A program made the translations under genes and the position numbers. A DNA stretch of 64,000 nt, from contig NZ_BIMH01000014.1 of assembly GCF_004000985.1 (NCBI RefSeq), positions 1-64,000 on the forward strand, in the 5' to 3' direction. The notes under the pieces are model-generated. The model was not told where the DNA came from and did no database searches. It worked only from the letters and a program-made list of their open reading frames with translations. Positions within the stretch are counted from its first letter, which is position 1; every line of letters begins with the position of its first letter. Of this stretch, positions 8,144 to 15,774 are shown piece after piece. The stretch is from Paenibacillus validus NBRC 15382. GTDB lineage: Bacteria > Bacillota > Bacilli > Paenibacillales > NBRC-103111.

Positions 8144-8617
8144 ATGAAAGCAACGGTCTGGAAAGAATTTAAAGAGTTTGCCATGAAGGGCAATATGATT
8201 GATTTGGCGATCGGGGTTATTGTCGGCGGCGCCTTCGGCAAGGTGGTCACGTCCATCGTCAACGATTTGGTTATGCCCCCGATCGGCCTGCTGCTGGGCC
8301 GTGTAAAATTCCAGGACTTGTTCATCAGTCTGGACGGCCGGTCTTTCGCTACGCTGGAAGATGCCAAGAAAGCGTCGGCGCCGACGTTAAACTACGGCTT
8401 GTTTATCAGTACAATGCTTGATTTTCTGATCATTTCGTTCGTCATCTTCATTGCCGTGAAGCAATTGAACCGGCTGCGCAAGAAGGAGGAGGCAAAGCCC
8501 GATCCGAAAGCCGGCTTGCAGGAATGCCCGGAATGTTTATCCGAGATCCCGAAGAAAGCGATTCGCTGCAAATATTGCACGGCTGTCGTGAAAGCGCAAG
8601 CGAACGGACAAGCCTGA
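8144..8617 (+). CDS. mscL: Large-conductance mechanosensitive channel MscL with zinc-ribbon tail
   Basis: This 157-residue homologue of MscL opens under membrane tension to release solutes on hypo-osmotic shock. The N-terminal [27 protein letters not shown] helix set and the second membrane helix (about 75-100) are typical. After the cytoplasmic basic stretch it carries CPEC...CKYC at about residues 126-146, a double CxxC motif likely to bind zinc. Start: the ATG at 8144 lies ten bases after GGAGG; a TTG at 8135 is too close to that site. It is followed by a 235-base gap and gerE. Confidence 0.92.
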   Translation: MKATVWKEFKEFAMKGNMIDLAIGVIVGGAFGKVVTSIVNDLVMPPIGLLLGRVKFQDLFISLDGRSFATLEDAKKASAPTLNYGLFISTMLDFLIISFVIFIAVKQLNRLRKKEEAKPDPKAGLQECPECLSEIPKKAIRCKYCTAVVKAQANGQA

Positions 8618-8763
8618 TCCATAGCGGCACTTCAGTAGATCCATTCCATTTTGGGTATCTTAAGATGTAACCATAACCGTATGCCGGGAAACCGTACCCT
8701 GGCGGATTCCCCGCCAATAGTTGCGATGCCTCATCGTCTCGCCCATTTTTGGACGGTTGCCGC

Positions 8764-8791
8764 ACCAGTATACGTGACCCTTCATAAACTG
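8764..8791 (+). promoter_or_regulatory. Possible sigma-K promoter for gerE
   Basis: AC at 8764-8765 and CATAAACTG at 8783-8791 fit the sigma-K pattern AC-N17-CATAnnnTA with one mismatch. B. subtilis gerE is known to be transcribed by sigma-K in the mother cell. The remaining gap 8618-8852 shows no gene. Confidence 0.4.
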
Positions 8792-8852
8792 AATTTGACT
8801 GTATCCCTAGACCTTGTATTGATACAAAAACCCGGGCAAGGAGGGGTGACAT

Positions 8853-9077
8853 TTGAAGGGCAGCGATCACAAAAGTAAATTTTTACTCACCAATCGCGAA
8901 CGCGAAGTATTTGAACTGCTGGTGCAGGACAAAACGACGAAAGATATCGCGCAGCAGCTGTTTATCAGTGAGAAAACCGTACGCAACCATATCTCCAACG
9001 TCATGCAGAAATTAAATGTAAAAGGGCGTTCGCAAGCGGTTGTCGAGCTGATTAAGCTTGGGGAGCTGCAGATCTGA
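8853..9077 (+). CDS. gerE: Spore coat gene regulator GerE
   Basis: This 74-residue LuxR-type helix-turn-helix protein is nearly identical in length and pattern to B. subtilis GerE: LTNREREVFELLVQDKTT, then the recognition region LFISEKTVRNHISNVMQKL and the end GRSQAVVELIKLGEL. GerE binds DNA and adjusts late sigma-K coat genes in the mother cell. The TTG start is supported by a strong GGAGGGGTG site. It is not next to racE/gerM as in B. subtilis; gerM lies about 18 kb downstream. The coat genes in the first 5 kb are plausible targets, which is inference. Confidence 0.95.
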   Translation: MKGSDHKSKFLLTNREREVFELLVQDKTTKDIAQQLFISEKTVRNHISNVMQKLNVKGRSQAVVELIKLGELQI

Positions 9078-9091
9078 GGAAATCCAATGGA

Positions 9092-9174
9092 CCTAACAAA
9101 GTCTTCTTTTTACGGTTCTTCTTTGCGGAGAATCGTAAGACGAGGGCTTTTTGGTTTGTGGAGGAGAGAAAAAC
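9092..9174 (+). repeat. Hairpin element copy 1 (upstream of csp), also gerE terminator
   Basis: A long stem-loop (arms about 9099-9118 and 9129-9150) ends in CTTTTTGG and probably terminates gerE. About 83 bases starting CCTAA and ending in an A-rich tract match the element at 9860-9942 at most positions, including both stem and flanks. Confidence 0.7.
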
Positions 9175-9203
9175 TTGCCCTTTGCGTTTGAGTGTGGTAT
9201 GAT
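9175..9203 (+). promoter_or_regulatory. Sigma-A promoter of the cold-shock gene
   Basis: TTGCCC (9175-9180) and TATGAT (9198-9203) are 17 bases apart. Transcription from about 9210 would give a leader of roughly 135 bases before the csp start. Long structured leaders are usual for cold-shock genes. Confidence 0.65.
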
Positions 9204-9347
9204 TACTTTAATCATATATTTGAAACCTTGATTCACATATTGCAAAGGGTTATCATTTGTGCGATGGTACCTTTTTCAATGTGTGAATTTTTTATTTGTT
9301 TCCAAAAATAAAAAGTACATGTTAAATAAAAATTTGGAGGTCATATT

Positions 9348-9548
9348 ATGCAAACAGGTACAGTGAAATGGTTTAATGCTGAAAAAGGTTTTGGTTTTAT
9401 CGAAGTGGAAGGCGGCAACGACGTGTTCGTGCATTTCAGTGCAATCACAGGCGATGGTTTCAAATCGTTAGATGAAGGTCAACGTGTTGAATTCAATGTC
9501 GTACAAGGAAATCGCGGTCCGCAAGCCGAAAATGTTGTAAAGCTGTAA
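9348..9548 (+). CDS. Cold-shock protein (CspA/CspB family)
   Basis: This 66-residue single cold-shock domain carries both RNA-binding motifs KGFGFIEVE and VFVHFSAI. The family melts or protects RNA secondary structure at low temperature and in stationary phase. TTGGAGG precedes the ATG. The coding sequence is notably more AT-rich than the genes to the left. It lies between two copies of an 83-bp hairpin element, together with a YdjO-like gene, itself a cold-inducible family in B. subtilis. Confidence 0.95.
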   Translation: MQTGTVKWFNAEKGFGFIEVEGGNDVFVHFSAITGDGFKSLDEGQRVEFNVVQGNRGPQAENVVKL

Positions 9549-9558
9549 AACCCAAAGC

Positions 9559-9597
9559 AAGCTGCCCTAACAAATATGGAGGGCAGCTTTTCTTTTG
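9559..9597 (+). terminator. Terminator of csp
   Basis: AAGCTGCCCT (9559-9568) pairs with AGGGCAGCTT (9580-9589), followed by TTCTTTT. Confidence 0.85.
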
Positions 9598-9618
9598 GAT
9601 CATAAGGAGGGGTTCATC

Positions 9619-9849
9619 ATGTATTTTCGGAAAAAATTGTTAGAGGATATCCCTACGGAAAATACGATGATTTGGTCATGTGAAAATGAAGACTGTAAGG
9701 GTTGGATTCGTGACAACTTTGCCTTTGAATGTCAGCCGATTTGCCGACAGTGTCTTGCTCCGATGGTAAGCAGCATGAAGATACTGCCGTTGCTCTTAAA
9801 CTCGAACATCGACTTTAAATCACTTAAAAAAGGTGTGCAGATTTCTTAG
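9619..9849 (+). CDS. YdjO-like cold-inducible Cys-rich small protein
   Basis: A 76-residue protein with the layout of B. subtilis YdjO: SCENEDCKGWIRDNF followed by CRQCLAPM. Four cysteines in CxxxxC and CxxC pairs suggest a zinc-ribbon-like knot. YdjO is known as cold-inducible; its molecular role is unknown. The ATG at 9619 follows AAGGAGG by nine bases. It is placed 70 bases after csp, separated by the csp terminator, and its own transcript would end at the second hairpin element. Confidence 0.75.
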   Translation: MYFRKKLLEDIPTENTMIWSCENEDCKGWIRDNFAFECQPICRQCLAPMVSSMKILPLLLNSNIDFKSLKKGVQIS

Positions 9850-9859
9850 CTGTCGCCCC

Positions 9860-9942
9860 CCTAATCAAGCCTTCTTTTTACGTTTCCTCTATAAGAGGGA
9901 TCGTGAGATGAAGGCTTTTTGGTTGTTGGGGAAAAGAAAAAA
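9860..9942 (+). repeat. Hairpin element copy 2 (downstream of ydjO-like gene)
   Basis: AAGCCTTC (9867-9874) pairs with GAAGGCTT at 9911-9918, with an inner CCTC/GAGG stem, followed by TTTTT. It resembles 9092-9174 at most positions over 83 bases. Several stem positions differ between the copies while pairing is kept. It probably terminates the ydjO-like transcript. Confidence 0.7.
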
Positions 9943-10047
9943 CGCGATTCATCGAGTAAAAAGCATGAAATAAAAGACCGCATGATATGTAAGCGGTATC
10001 ACGCGTCGTTTTATCAAAACGATGTCTAATATCTTGATTTCATCTGT

Positions 10048-10076
10048 TTTACAGCTTTTTTGAATAAGCGTATGAT
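10048..10076 (+). promoter_or_regulatory. Sigma-A promoter of the kimA riboswitch transcript
   Basis: TTTACA (10048-10053) and TATGAT (10071-10076) are exactly 17 bases apart, a near-consensus promoter. It starts transcription about 30 bases before the first riboswitch. Confidence 0.75.
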
Positions 10077-10114
10077 ACAACTCATGAAAACAAAATAACG
10101 TTTCTAATTCTAAT

Positions 10115-10361
10115 TCGCTTAATTTCCCTTTGGGAAAGCGGGGGAACCAAACTCGAGCTTTGCTTATTGGTGTGAGAGCCAAAAATCAAAGTTTGAAGGG
10201 GTGAATCCTTGGACACAAACATCGGTAGTGTTTTTGTCCGAGGTAGGGTGCAACTCTCACCACCCGAATCCGTCAGCTAACCTCGTAAGCGTTGTGTGGA
10301 GGAGATGGGGAAACTGTGATCGTCTAACGTGACCACAGGGGAAGCGCCTCTGTGGCTTTTT
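10115..10361 (+). ncRNA. c-di-AMP riboswitch 1 (ydaO type) with its terminator
   Basis: The ydaO aptamer hallmarks appear in order: CGCTTAAT (10116), GCGGGGGAACC (10138-10148), GGGGTGAATCC (10198-10208), a GGTAGGGTG...CACCC stem, and the signature GAATCCGTCAGCTAACCTC with GTAAGCG ending near 10291. An intrinsic terminator follows: CCACAGGGG/CCTCTGTGG at 10333-10355, then CTTTTT. In this class, binding of c-di-AMP favours termination of potassium-importer genes. It is the first of two complete copies. Confidence 0.92.
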
Positions 10362-10403
10362 ATTGCCAAAAACCGGGATATCAAAAATGAAATGCGTCTT
10401 TAT

Positions 10404-10663
10404 CGCTGAGTCCTTTAGGGGATCGGGGGAACCATTCGGTAATGGGCAAGGTTGTTACACCGCTTATTACTTTGGGGTGAATTTCTAAAGCAATCCCGTA
10501 CATTTGTACATTTGCTTAGAATAGGGCGACTCTTACGTCCGAATCCGTCAGCTAACCTCGTAAGCGTAAAAAGAGAGGCGATTTTGTCGTGCGAAAGATA
10601 CGGTTTTTTTGCCGTACCCAGGAAGCCGCGAGAAGAGTCCTCTTCTGTCAGGCTTCTTTTTTT
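10404..10663 (+). ncRNA. c-di-AMP riboswitch 2 (ydaO type) with its terminator
   Basis: A second complete aptamer begins with CGCTGAGTCC (10404). It has CGGGGGAACC, GGGGTGAATTTC, a long variable hairpin, then GAATCCGTCAGCTAACCTC and GTAAGCG ending at 10566. Its own terminator has nested stems GAAGCC/GGCTTC and AGAAGA/TCTTCT at 10622-10656, followed by T9. About 140 bases then separate it from kimA. The core is identical to copy 1 in the signature block but the variable stems differ, so this is not a recent exact duplication. Confidence 0.92.
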
Positions 10664-10805
10664 ATGTCTCTTTAGGATTTGAAGATGTACAACCGTTTGT
10701 GACTTTAGGAGTTGATATTTAATGTGGATAAAAACACAGCAACATCGGGTAAAATATCCAAATCATGAAGCAGAGAATCGGCTTCAAAAGGGGGAAGCAT
10801 TCAAG

Positions 10806-12623
10806 ATGATGTCTGCTTTGAAACGGTTCTTAATCGGTCGTCCTTTGAAATCCGAAGAACTCGCGGAAGAGAAGTTGAGCAAATTTAAGGCTCTTGCCGT
10901 ATTATCATCGGATGCACTGTCTTCTGTTGCTTACGGCACGGAACAAATATTGCTGGTTTTAATGACAGTAGGTTTTGTGGCATTATGGTATTCCATTCCG
11001 ATTTCCATTGCTGTATTAGGGTTATTAACGATTTTAATTCTTTCCTATCGCCAAACCATATATGCTTATCCGACGGGGGGCGGGGCATACATCGTATCGA
11101 AGGAGAATCTGGGGGTGCCTGTCGGTTTATTAGCAGGGGGATCCTTATTAGTTGATTATATTTTAACTGTGGCTGTTAGTATTTCTGCTGGAACCGATGC
11201 GATCACATCCGCTTTCCCTGGCCTTCACGACCATCGTGTTCTCATTGCTATTGTGATGATTGCTTTTTTGACCATCATGAATTTACGGGGAACCACGGAA
11301 TCGGCTTCTATCCTTGCTTATCCGGTTTACCTGTTTGTCACTCTAATTGTGCTTCTTATCCTGAGCGGGTTATATAAATATGCTGCAGGCGGTGTTTCTG
11401 CAGCGCCCCAAACTCATGATATGGCAATCTCGGGAATTAGTTTATTTATACTCCTTAAGGCTTTCAGTTCCGGCTGTTCCGCATTGACCGGGGTTGAGGC
11501 CGTATCTAATGCAATACCTAACTTCAAGGCACCGGCGGAGAAAAATGCGGCAAGAACCCTGATGATGATGGGACTTATTTTAGGCAGCTTATTTATGGGG
11601 ATTAGTTTTCTAGCCTATACCTATGGCATTACACCGAGACCTGAAGAAACCGTCGTTTCCCAAATCGCCGCTTCCACGTTTGGCCGGGGGCCCATGTATT
11701 ATGCCATACAAGCTTCTACGGCTTTGATCTTATTTCTCGCTGCGAATACAGCCTATGCCGCATTTCCGCTGCTTGCCTACATGATGGCAAAAGACAAATT
11801 TATGCCCCGTATGTTTACCGCCAGAGGGGATCGACTCGGGTTTTCAAACGGGATCATCGTACTCGGTGTTTTATCGGCTATTTTAATTGTTATTGCTCAG
11901 GGACATACGGAAGGCCTGATTCCTTTGTATGCTTTAGGCGTGTTTATTCCGTTTACCTTGTCCCAAACAGGAATGATGCGCCGCTGGTGGAAAATGAAAC
12001 CGAAGGGTTGGGCTATCAGCTTTTTAATCAATACAATCGGAATGATCACAACGTTCTCCATCTGTTTAATCTTTTTGATTACAAAATTTTCACAAGTATG
12101 GATCATATTCCTTTTCCTTCCGGTTGTTATCTATTTCTTTATTCGTATCCACAAGCATTACCTGAATATGGCTAATGAACTGCGGATTGATCCGAAAGCA
12201 GAGACGCCAGTGACCAAAGGAAATGTGATCGTTGTCCCGGTGGCAGGGGTTAATCGGGTCGTTTTAAATACGATCGGGTATGCCAAGTCGATATCAGAGA
12301 ACATTATTGCCGTTTATGTTGCTTTTGACGACGATGATGCACAGAAGATGGAGAAAAAATGGGAGGAGTGGAATTCAGGCATTCGGCTTGTTATTTTAAA
12401 ATCCAGTTATCGGAGCATACTGAGACCTTTAATTAAATTTATCGATACAATTGAATGGAAAACCAGCGAGACGGATTATGTAACGGTGATGATTCCGCAA
12501 TTTATTACAAGGAGCTGGTGGCACAATTTTCTGCATAATCAATCCAGTATATTAATTCGTGCCTATTTATTAAATCGAAAAGACGTTACGATTTCGACGG
12601 TACCTTTTCATTTGAAGCATTAA
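10806..12623 (+). CDS. kimA: Potassium importer KimA (YdaO)
   Basis: This 605-residue APC-superfamily transporter matches B. subtilis KimA (607 residues) throughout. It has LSSDALSSVAYGTEQIL, LSYRQTIYAYPTGGGAYIVSKENLG and LKAFSSGCSALTGVEA, and about 12 membrane helices to residue 470. A cytoplasmic C-terminal domain follows, which in KimA binds c-di-AMP and shuts import. KimA takes up K+ with high affinity by proton symport. The ATG at 10806 lies nine bases after GGGGGAA and gives the expected length. Expression is controlled by two c-di-AMP riboswitches, so c-di-AMP would act both on the mRNA and on the protein. Base composition is AT-rich relative to the flanks. Confidence 0.95.
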   Translation: MMSALKRFLIGRPLKSEELAEEKLSKFKALAVLSSDALSSVAYGTEQILLVLMTVGFVALWYSIPISIAVLGLLTILILSYRQTIYAYPTGGGAYIVSKENLGVPVGLLAGGSLLVDYILTVAVSISAGTDAITSAFPGLHDHRVLIAIVMIAFLTIMNLRGTTESASILAYPVYLFVTLIVLLILSGLYKYAAGGVSAAPQTHDMAISGISLFILLKAFSSGCSALTGVEAVSNAIPNFKAPAEKNAARTLMMMGLILGSLFMGISFLAYTYGITPRPEETVVSQIAASTFGRGPMYYAIQASTALILFLAANTAYAAFPLLAYMMAKDKFMPRMFTARGDRLGFSNGIIVLGVLSAILIVIAQGHTEGLIPLYALGVFIPFTLSQTGMMRRWWKMKPKGWAISFLINTIGMITTFSICLIFLITKFSQVWIIFLFLPVVIYFFIRIHKHYLNMANELRIDPKAETPVTKGNVIVVPVAGVNRVVLNTIGYAKSISENIIAVYVAFDDDDAQKMEKKWEEWNSGIRLVILKSSYRSILRPLIKFIDTIEWKTSETDYVTVMIPQFITRSWWHNFLHNQSSILIRAYLLNRKDVTISTVPFHLKH

Positions 12624-12669
12624 TTAGAGCTGCTGCGTTCAGACCAAAATCCACGAATGGAGGCACCTG

Positions 12670-12984
12670 ATGTTGAATTTATTTGAGCTGGCGAATCTTC
12701 ATCCTGATATTGAAGCTGTTCACGAGGTCGTCCAGGCTTTAAAGGCTCGCATTGATGGTAAAGAAGTCGGAATTAAAATCCTGAAGAATGAAGCCGGTCA
12801 TTACTTTTATGAACTAAGTCATTATTATAGAGGAGCGGATAATGCCAACCCGTACGTTTCAACGGACAATAGGTTTGCTTCAGTCGAAGAGGCGGCACGG
12901 GGAGCGCTCCGGTCGGCAACGATGTTTTACCGGAGCACCGATGAGGGTGGAACTTGGTTGAAGAACGAATCCTTTTATCCGTAA
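12670..12984 (+). CDS. Uncharacterised 104-residue protein after kimA
   Basis: I do not recognise this soluble protein. It has a helical N-terminal half (ANLHPDIEAVHEVVQAL), a central FYELSHYYRG stretch, and a C-terminal half containing FASVEEAARGALRSATMFY, which looks like a helix-rich small domain. It has no signal peptide or membrane segment. GGAGG lies six bases before the ATG. It follows kimA by 46 bases with no terminator between, so it may share the c-di-AMP-controlled transcript. A perfect 17-bp hairpin follows. Confidence 0.6.
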   Translation: MLNLFELANLHPDIEAVHEVVQALKARIDGKEVGIKILKNEAGHYFYELSHYYRGADNANPYVSTDNRFASVEEAARGALRSATMFYRSTDEGGTWLKNESFYP

Positions 12985-13028
12985 TATCAAGCGAAGATTT
13001 TTGTGCCGGCGGCCCCCTGCCCCGCACG

Positions 13029-13074
13029 AATCTGAAGCAGGACCTCCGCAATTGCGAAGGTCCTGCTTCAGATT
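13029..13074. terminator. Perfect 17-bp hairpin between convergent genes
   Basis: Arms 13029-13045 and 13058-13074 are exact complements, with an inner CGCAATTGCG palindrome in the loop. It lies between the rightward 104-residue gene and the leftward MFS gene. Neither side has a T-tract. Confidence 0.5.
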
Positions 13075-13123
13075 ACGCTCCAGTTAAATCATCGGGTAAA
13101 TCCGCTCCAACAAAGCTTTGATC

Positions 13124-14341
13124 TCATGATGATTCTTTCTTGCTGCCGGCTGTCACATACGCGTTGCGTCCGGCCCCGAGGCCCACGGACAGCAGCAGAA
13201 GACTGGCCGCCACAGTGATTAACAACGGAATTGCCCAAGTGTTGGTCACGTCATGAAGAAACCCGAACAGGACGGGGCCGAACGCGGCAAGCAAATATCC
13301 GACGGACTGCGCCATCCCCGACAGCTCGGCGGCTTGACGCGCATTCTGCGTGCGAAGCCCGAAGAAAGCAAGCGCCAAACTGATGCTTGAACCTACTGCA
13401 ATCCCAATACAAATAATCCAAAGCCAGATCAGCGAGGTATTCCCGCTAAGCAATCCGAGGTATCCAATAAGGTGAAAGAGCACCGTTACGATTACAATGC
13501 CTCTTTGGTTGGAACTGCGCCCGGCGAGAATCGGAACGATGAATGAAACCGGCAGGCTTACAAACTGCATGGCGGATAGCATCCATCCGGCGGCTGAGAC
13601 GCTCATCCCCCGGCTATGCAGAATTTCGGGCAGCCATGCCGCATTAATGTAAAAAAGCCACGACTGCAAGCCCATGAACAAGGTGACCTGCCATGCCAGG
13701 GAGGAGCGCCAGATGGAGCCGCCGCCGCCCGCAGTTGACGCTGCCTGGCGGGAACGAAGCTGCGGCAGCCAGAAGAGCGCGGCCAATCCGCCTAAGACAG
13801 CCCAGCTTGCGAGAGACCCCCGCCAGCCAAGTCCTGCCCCCACCGAAAGGGGGACGCTGATACCCGAAGCCAGTGCGCCAAAGACGTTCATCGAAACCGA
13901 GTACGCACCGGTCATGAATCCTACATGCTCGGGAAAATCCCGTTTAACAAGGCCCGGCAGCAGCACGTTTCCGATCGCAATGGCAAGACCGATGATGATT
14001 GTACCCATGAATAGCGTGACGACCGATGCATAGGACCTTAGAAGAATCCCGACAATTAGCACGATCATGCTTAGGAAAAGCGTCATTTCCATCCCGATTT
14101 TGCGTGAAATTTTAGGGGCAACCGGGGAGAGCGCGGCAAAGGCCAGTAACGGCAAAGCGGTCAGCATGCCGGTTACCGTATTCGATAAATGAGTCTCTAA
14201 ACGAATCGCATCTACCAAGGGGCCTAATCCTGTGATGGCGGCCCGAAGATTTGCGGCGACCAGCAATATCCCCAGGATTAACCACACGGTCTTCATCCGG
14301 GAACGCACGTAATGTCCGCTAGAGTCATACTTCAGAAGCAT
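13124..14341 (-). CDS. MFS transporter, CynX/NimT (YycB-like) family
   Basis: This 405-residue membrane protein has 12 predicted helices. Its N-terminal LRAAITGLGPLVD and later ARQAAELSGMAQSVGYLLAA are characteristic of the CynX/NimT branch of the major facilitator superfamily, which moves small anions or nitroimidazoles; the substrate here is unknown. The ATG at 14341 has AGGTG about ten bases upstream; the next ATG (14296) lacks a site, and longer readings run through the divergent promoter region. It is divergent from azlCD. Confidence 0.75.
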   Translation of the reverse strand: MLLKYDSSGHYVRSRMKTVWLILGILLVAANLRAAITGLGPLVDAIRLETHLSNTVTGMLTALPLLAFAALSPVAPKISRKIGMEMTLFLSMIVLIVGILLRSYASVVTLFMGTIIIGLAIAIGNVLLPGLVKRDFPEHVGFMTGAYSVSMNVFGALASGISVPLSVGAGLGWRGSLASWAVLGGLAALFWLPQLRSRQAASTAGGGGSIWRSSLAWQVTLFMGLQSWLFYINAAWLPEILHSRGMSVSAAGWMLSAMQFVSLPVSFIVPILAGRSSNQRGIVIVTVLFHLIGYLGLLSGNTSLIWLWIICIGIAVGSSISLALAFFGLRTQNARQAAELSGMAQSVGYLLAAFGPVLFGFLHDVTNTWAIPLLITVAASLLLLSVGLGAGRNAYVTAGSKKESS

Positions 14342-14467
14342 ATTCCTAGACACCTGCTTTCTAGTCTGACAAATTACACATTCTATAATCATATCAAAAA
14401 AAATAGAGAAAAACATCATAGGTCTGGTCAATCGGGAGAAAATTTGCGGGCGCATGAGGAGGACTCT

Positions 14468-14496
14468 TTGGTTGGCGAGTGCGAAAATGATATAAT
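14468..14496 (+). promoter_or_regulatory. Sigma-A promoter of azlCD
   Basis: TTGGTT (14468-14473) and a perfect TATAAT (14491-14496) are 17 bases apart, 48 bases before the azlC start. Confidence 0.6.
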
Positions 14497-14543
14497 TAAT
14501 AGAATATGGCATTGAAAACTGATGAGATGATGGAGCAGATCGC

Positions 14544-15260
14544 ATGCAAACAAACACGACAGCTGCCCCCAAGGACGATACGTTCATACAGGGGGTAAAG
14601 GATTGTATTCCTACTTTGCTCGGGTACTTAAGCATCGGGTTCGCCGCAGGCGTCGTGGAGAAGACCGCAGGCTTAAGCTTAGCGGAAATCGCTCTTCTGT
14701 CCTTGCTGCTTTATGCGGGTTCCGCACAATTTATTTTTGCCGGGATGATCACGGCCAGTTATTCCGTTACCGCCATGATCTTTACGATTTTTTTTGTGAA
14801 TCTCCGCCATATTTTGCTAAGCGCGGCCTTATCGCCTTATTTTCGACATCTCTCTCCGATGAAAAATATTGGGATAGGTTCCCTGCTAACCGATGAGACG
14901 TTCGGAGTGGCATTAACCCGGGCAGCCGGCAAGGAGCGGATCAGTGAAAGATGGATGCACGGTCTTAACGTGACAGCATACTTGAACTGGTTTGTCGCGA
15001 ATATGGCCGGCGCGTATTTTGGCCAATGGATTACAAATCCGGAGAGGTATGGTCTTGATTTTGCTTTGCCGGCGATGTTTATAGGACTTCTTGTGCTGCA
15101 AATGGCAAGCCGCGGTCAAATCATGAAAGACGTTGTTGTCGCAATCAGCGCGATCTTCATTATCGTGGGCATGAGCATGATTTCATCCGGAAGCTTGGGT
15201 GTTATCGTGGCTACCGTTCTAGCTTCAACCATAGGATTGGTGATGGATAAATGGAAATAA
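14544..15260 (+). CDS. azlC: AzlC-family branched-chain amino acid exporter subunit
   Basis: This 238-residue protein belongs to the AzlC/YgaZ family: FIQGVKDCIPTLLGYLSIGFAAG near the N-terminus, YAGSAQFIFAGM and VNLRHILLSAALSP in the middle, and about seven membrane helices. With AzlD it exports branched-chain amino acids or their analogues. The downstream azlD start overlaps its end by ten bases. No Lrp-type azlB regulator lies alongside. Confidence 0.88.
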   Translation: MQTNTTAAPKDDTFIQGVKDCIPTLLGYLSIGFAAGVVEKTAGLSLAEIALLSLLLYAGSAQFIFAGMITASYSVTAMIFTIFFVNLRHILLSAALSPYFRHLSPMKNIGIGSLLTDETFGVALTRAAGKERISERWMHGLNVTAYLNWFVANMAGAYFGQWITNPERYGLDFALPAMFIGLLVLQMASRGQIMKDVVVAISAIFIIVGMSMISSGSLGVIVATVLASTIGLVMDKWK

Positions 15261-15577
15261 GATGGCACATCGTATTCATTATTATCGGAGCGGCTATTGT
15301 AACCTTCATTCCGAGAATTCTTCCCCTTGTAGCGCTTAGCCGTATTCAATTGCCAAGCTGGGCATTGCAGTGGTTGAAGCATGTTCCGATTGCTATTATG
15401 GCTGCGTTGATTGGACAGGAACTGTTCGCACCGCAAGGGGAGGCTTCGTTTTTTATAAATAAAGCGGAGTTAGTAGCCGCCTTGCTTACTTTTACGGCAG
15501 CCATGATCACACGCAGCCTGCTGGGGACGGTCCTCATTGGCATTCTGAGCATGTTCGCACTGCGTTTATTTATTTAG
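15251..15577 (+). CDS. azlD: AzlD-family exporter small subunit
   Basis: This 108-residue four-helix membrane protein of the AzlD/YgaH family has TFIPRILPLVALSRIQLPSWALQWLKHVPIAIMAAL-type features (PR.LPL, then KHVP). It is the partner of AzlC in the branched-chain amino acid exporter. Its ATG lies inside the end of azlC, indicating coupled translation. Confidence 0.88.
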   Translation: MEIRWHIVFIIIGAAIVTFIPRILPLVALSRIQLPSWALQWLKHVPIAIMAALIGQELFAPQGEASFFINKAELVAALLTFTAAMITRSLLGTVLIGILSMFALRLFI

Positions 15578-15713
15578 GGCACAGCCGGAATCCTTGATAT
15601 GAAGGCGAATCTTAGGTACTTTTAGCTATCTTTCGACAATAAGATTTGTTATGATTAGGTACAAAGTGCGACAGCTGCTTCTGCAGCGAAGTAGTCGTTC
15701 AGCCCAGCCAAAT

Positions 15714-15764
15714 AGCCTTCTCTTCGCGCATCCCGTCCGGACTGTGCAAAGCAGAAGGCTTTTG
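15714..15764. terminator. Possible bidirectional terminator
   Basis: AGCCTTCT (15714-15721) and AGAAGGCT (15753-15760) form a stem with a long loop, followed by TTTTG on the plus strand. It sits between azlD and the leftward gene at 15775. Confidence 0.45.
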
Positions 15765-15774
15765 TGAGCGCGAA

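Noticed and set aside
8651-8878. A 75-codon frame upstream of gerE
   Set aside because: It runs through the putative gerE promoter and into gerE in another frame; no ribosome site or similarity.
9949-10182. A 77-codon minus-strand frame
   Set aside because: It overlaps the kimA promoter and first riboswitch and has no ribosome site or family resemblance.
10452-10682. A 76-codon open frame in front of kimA
   Set aside because: It lies entirely inside the second c-di-AMP riboswitch and its terminator.
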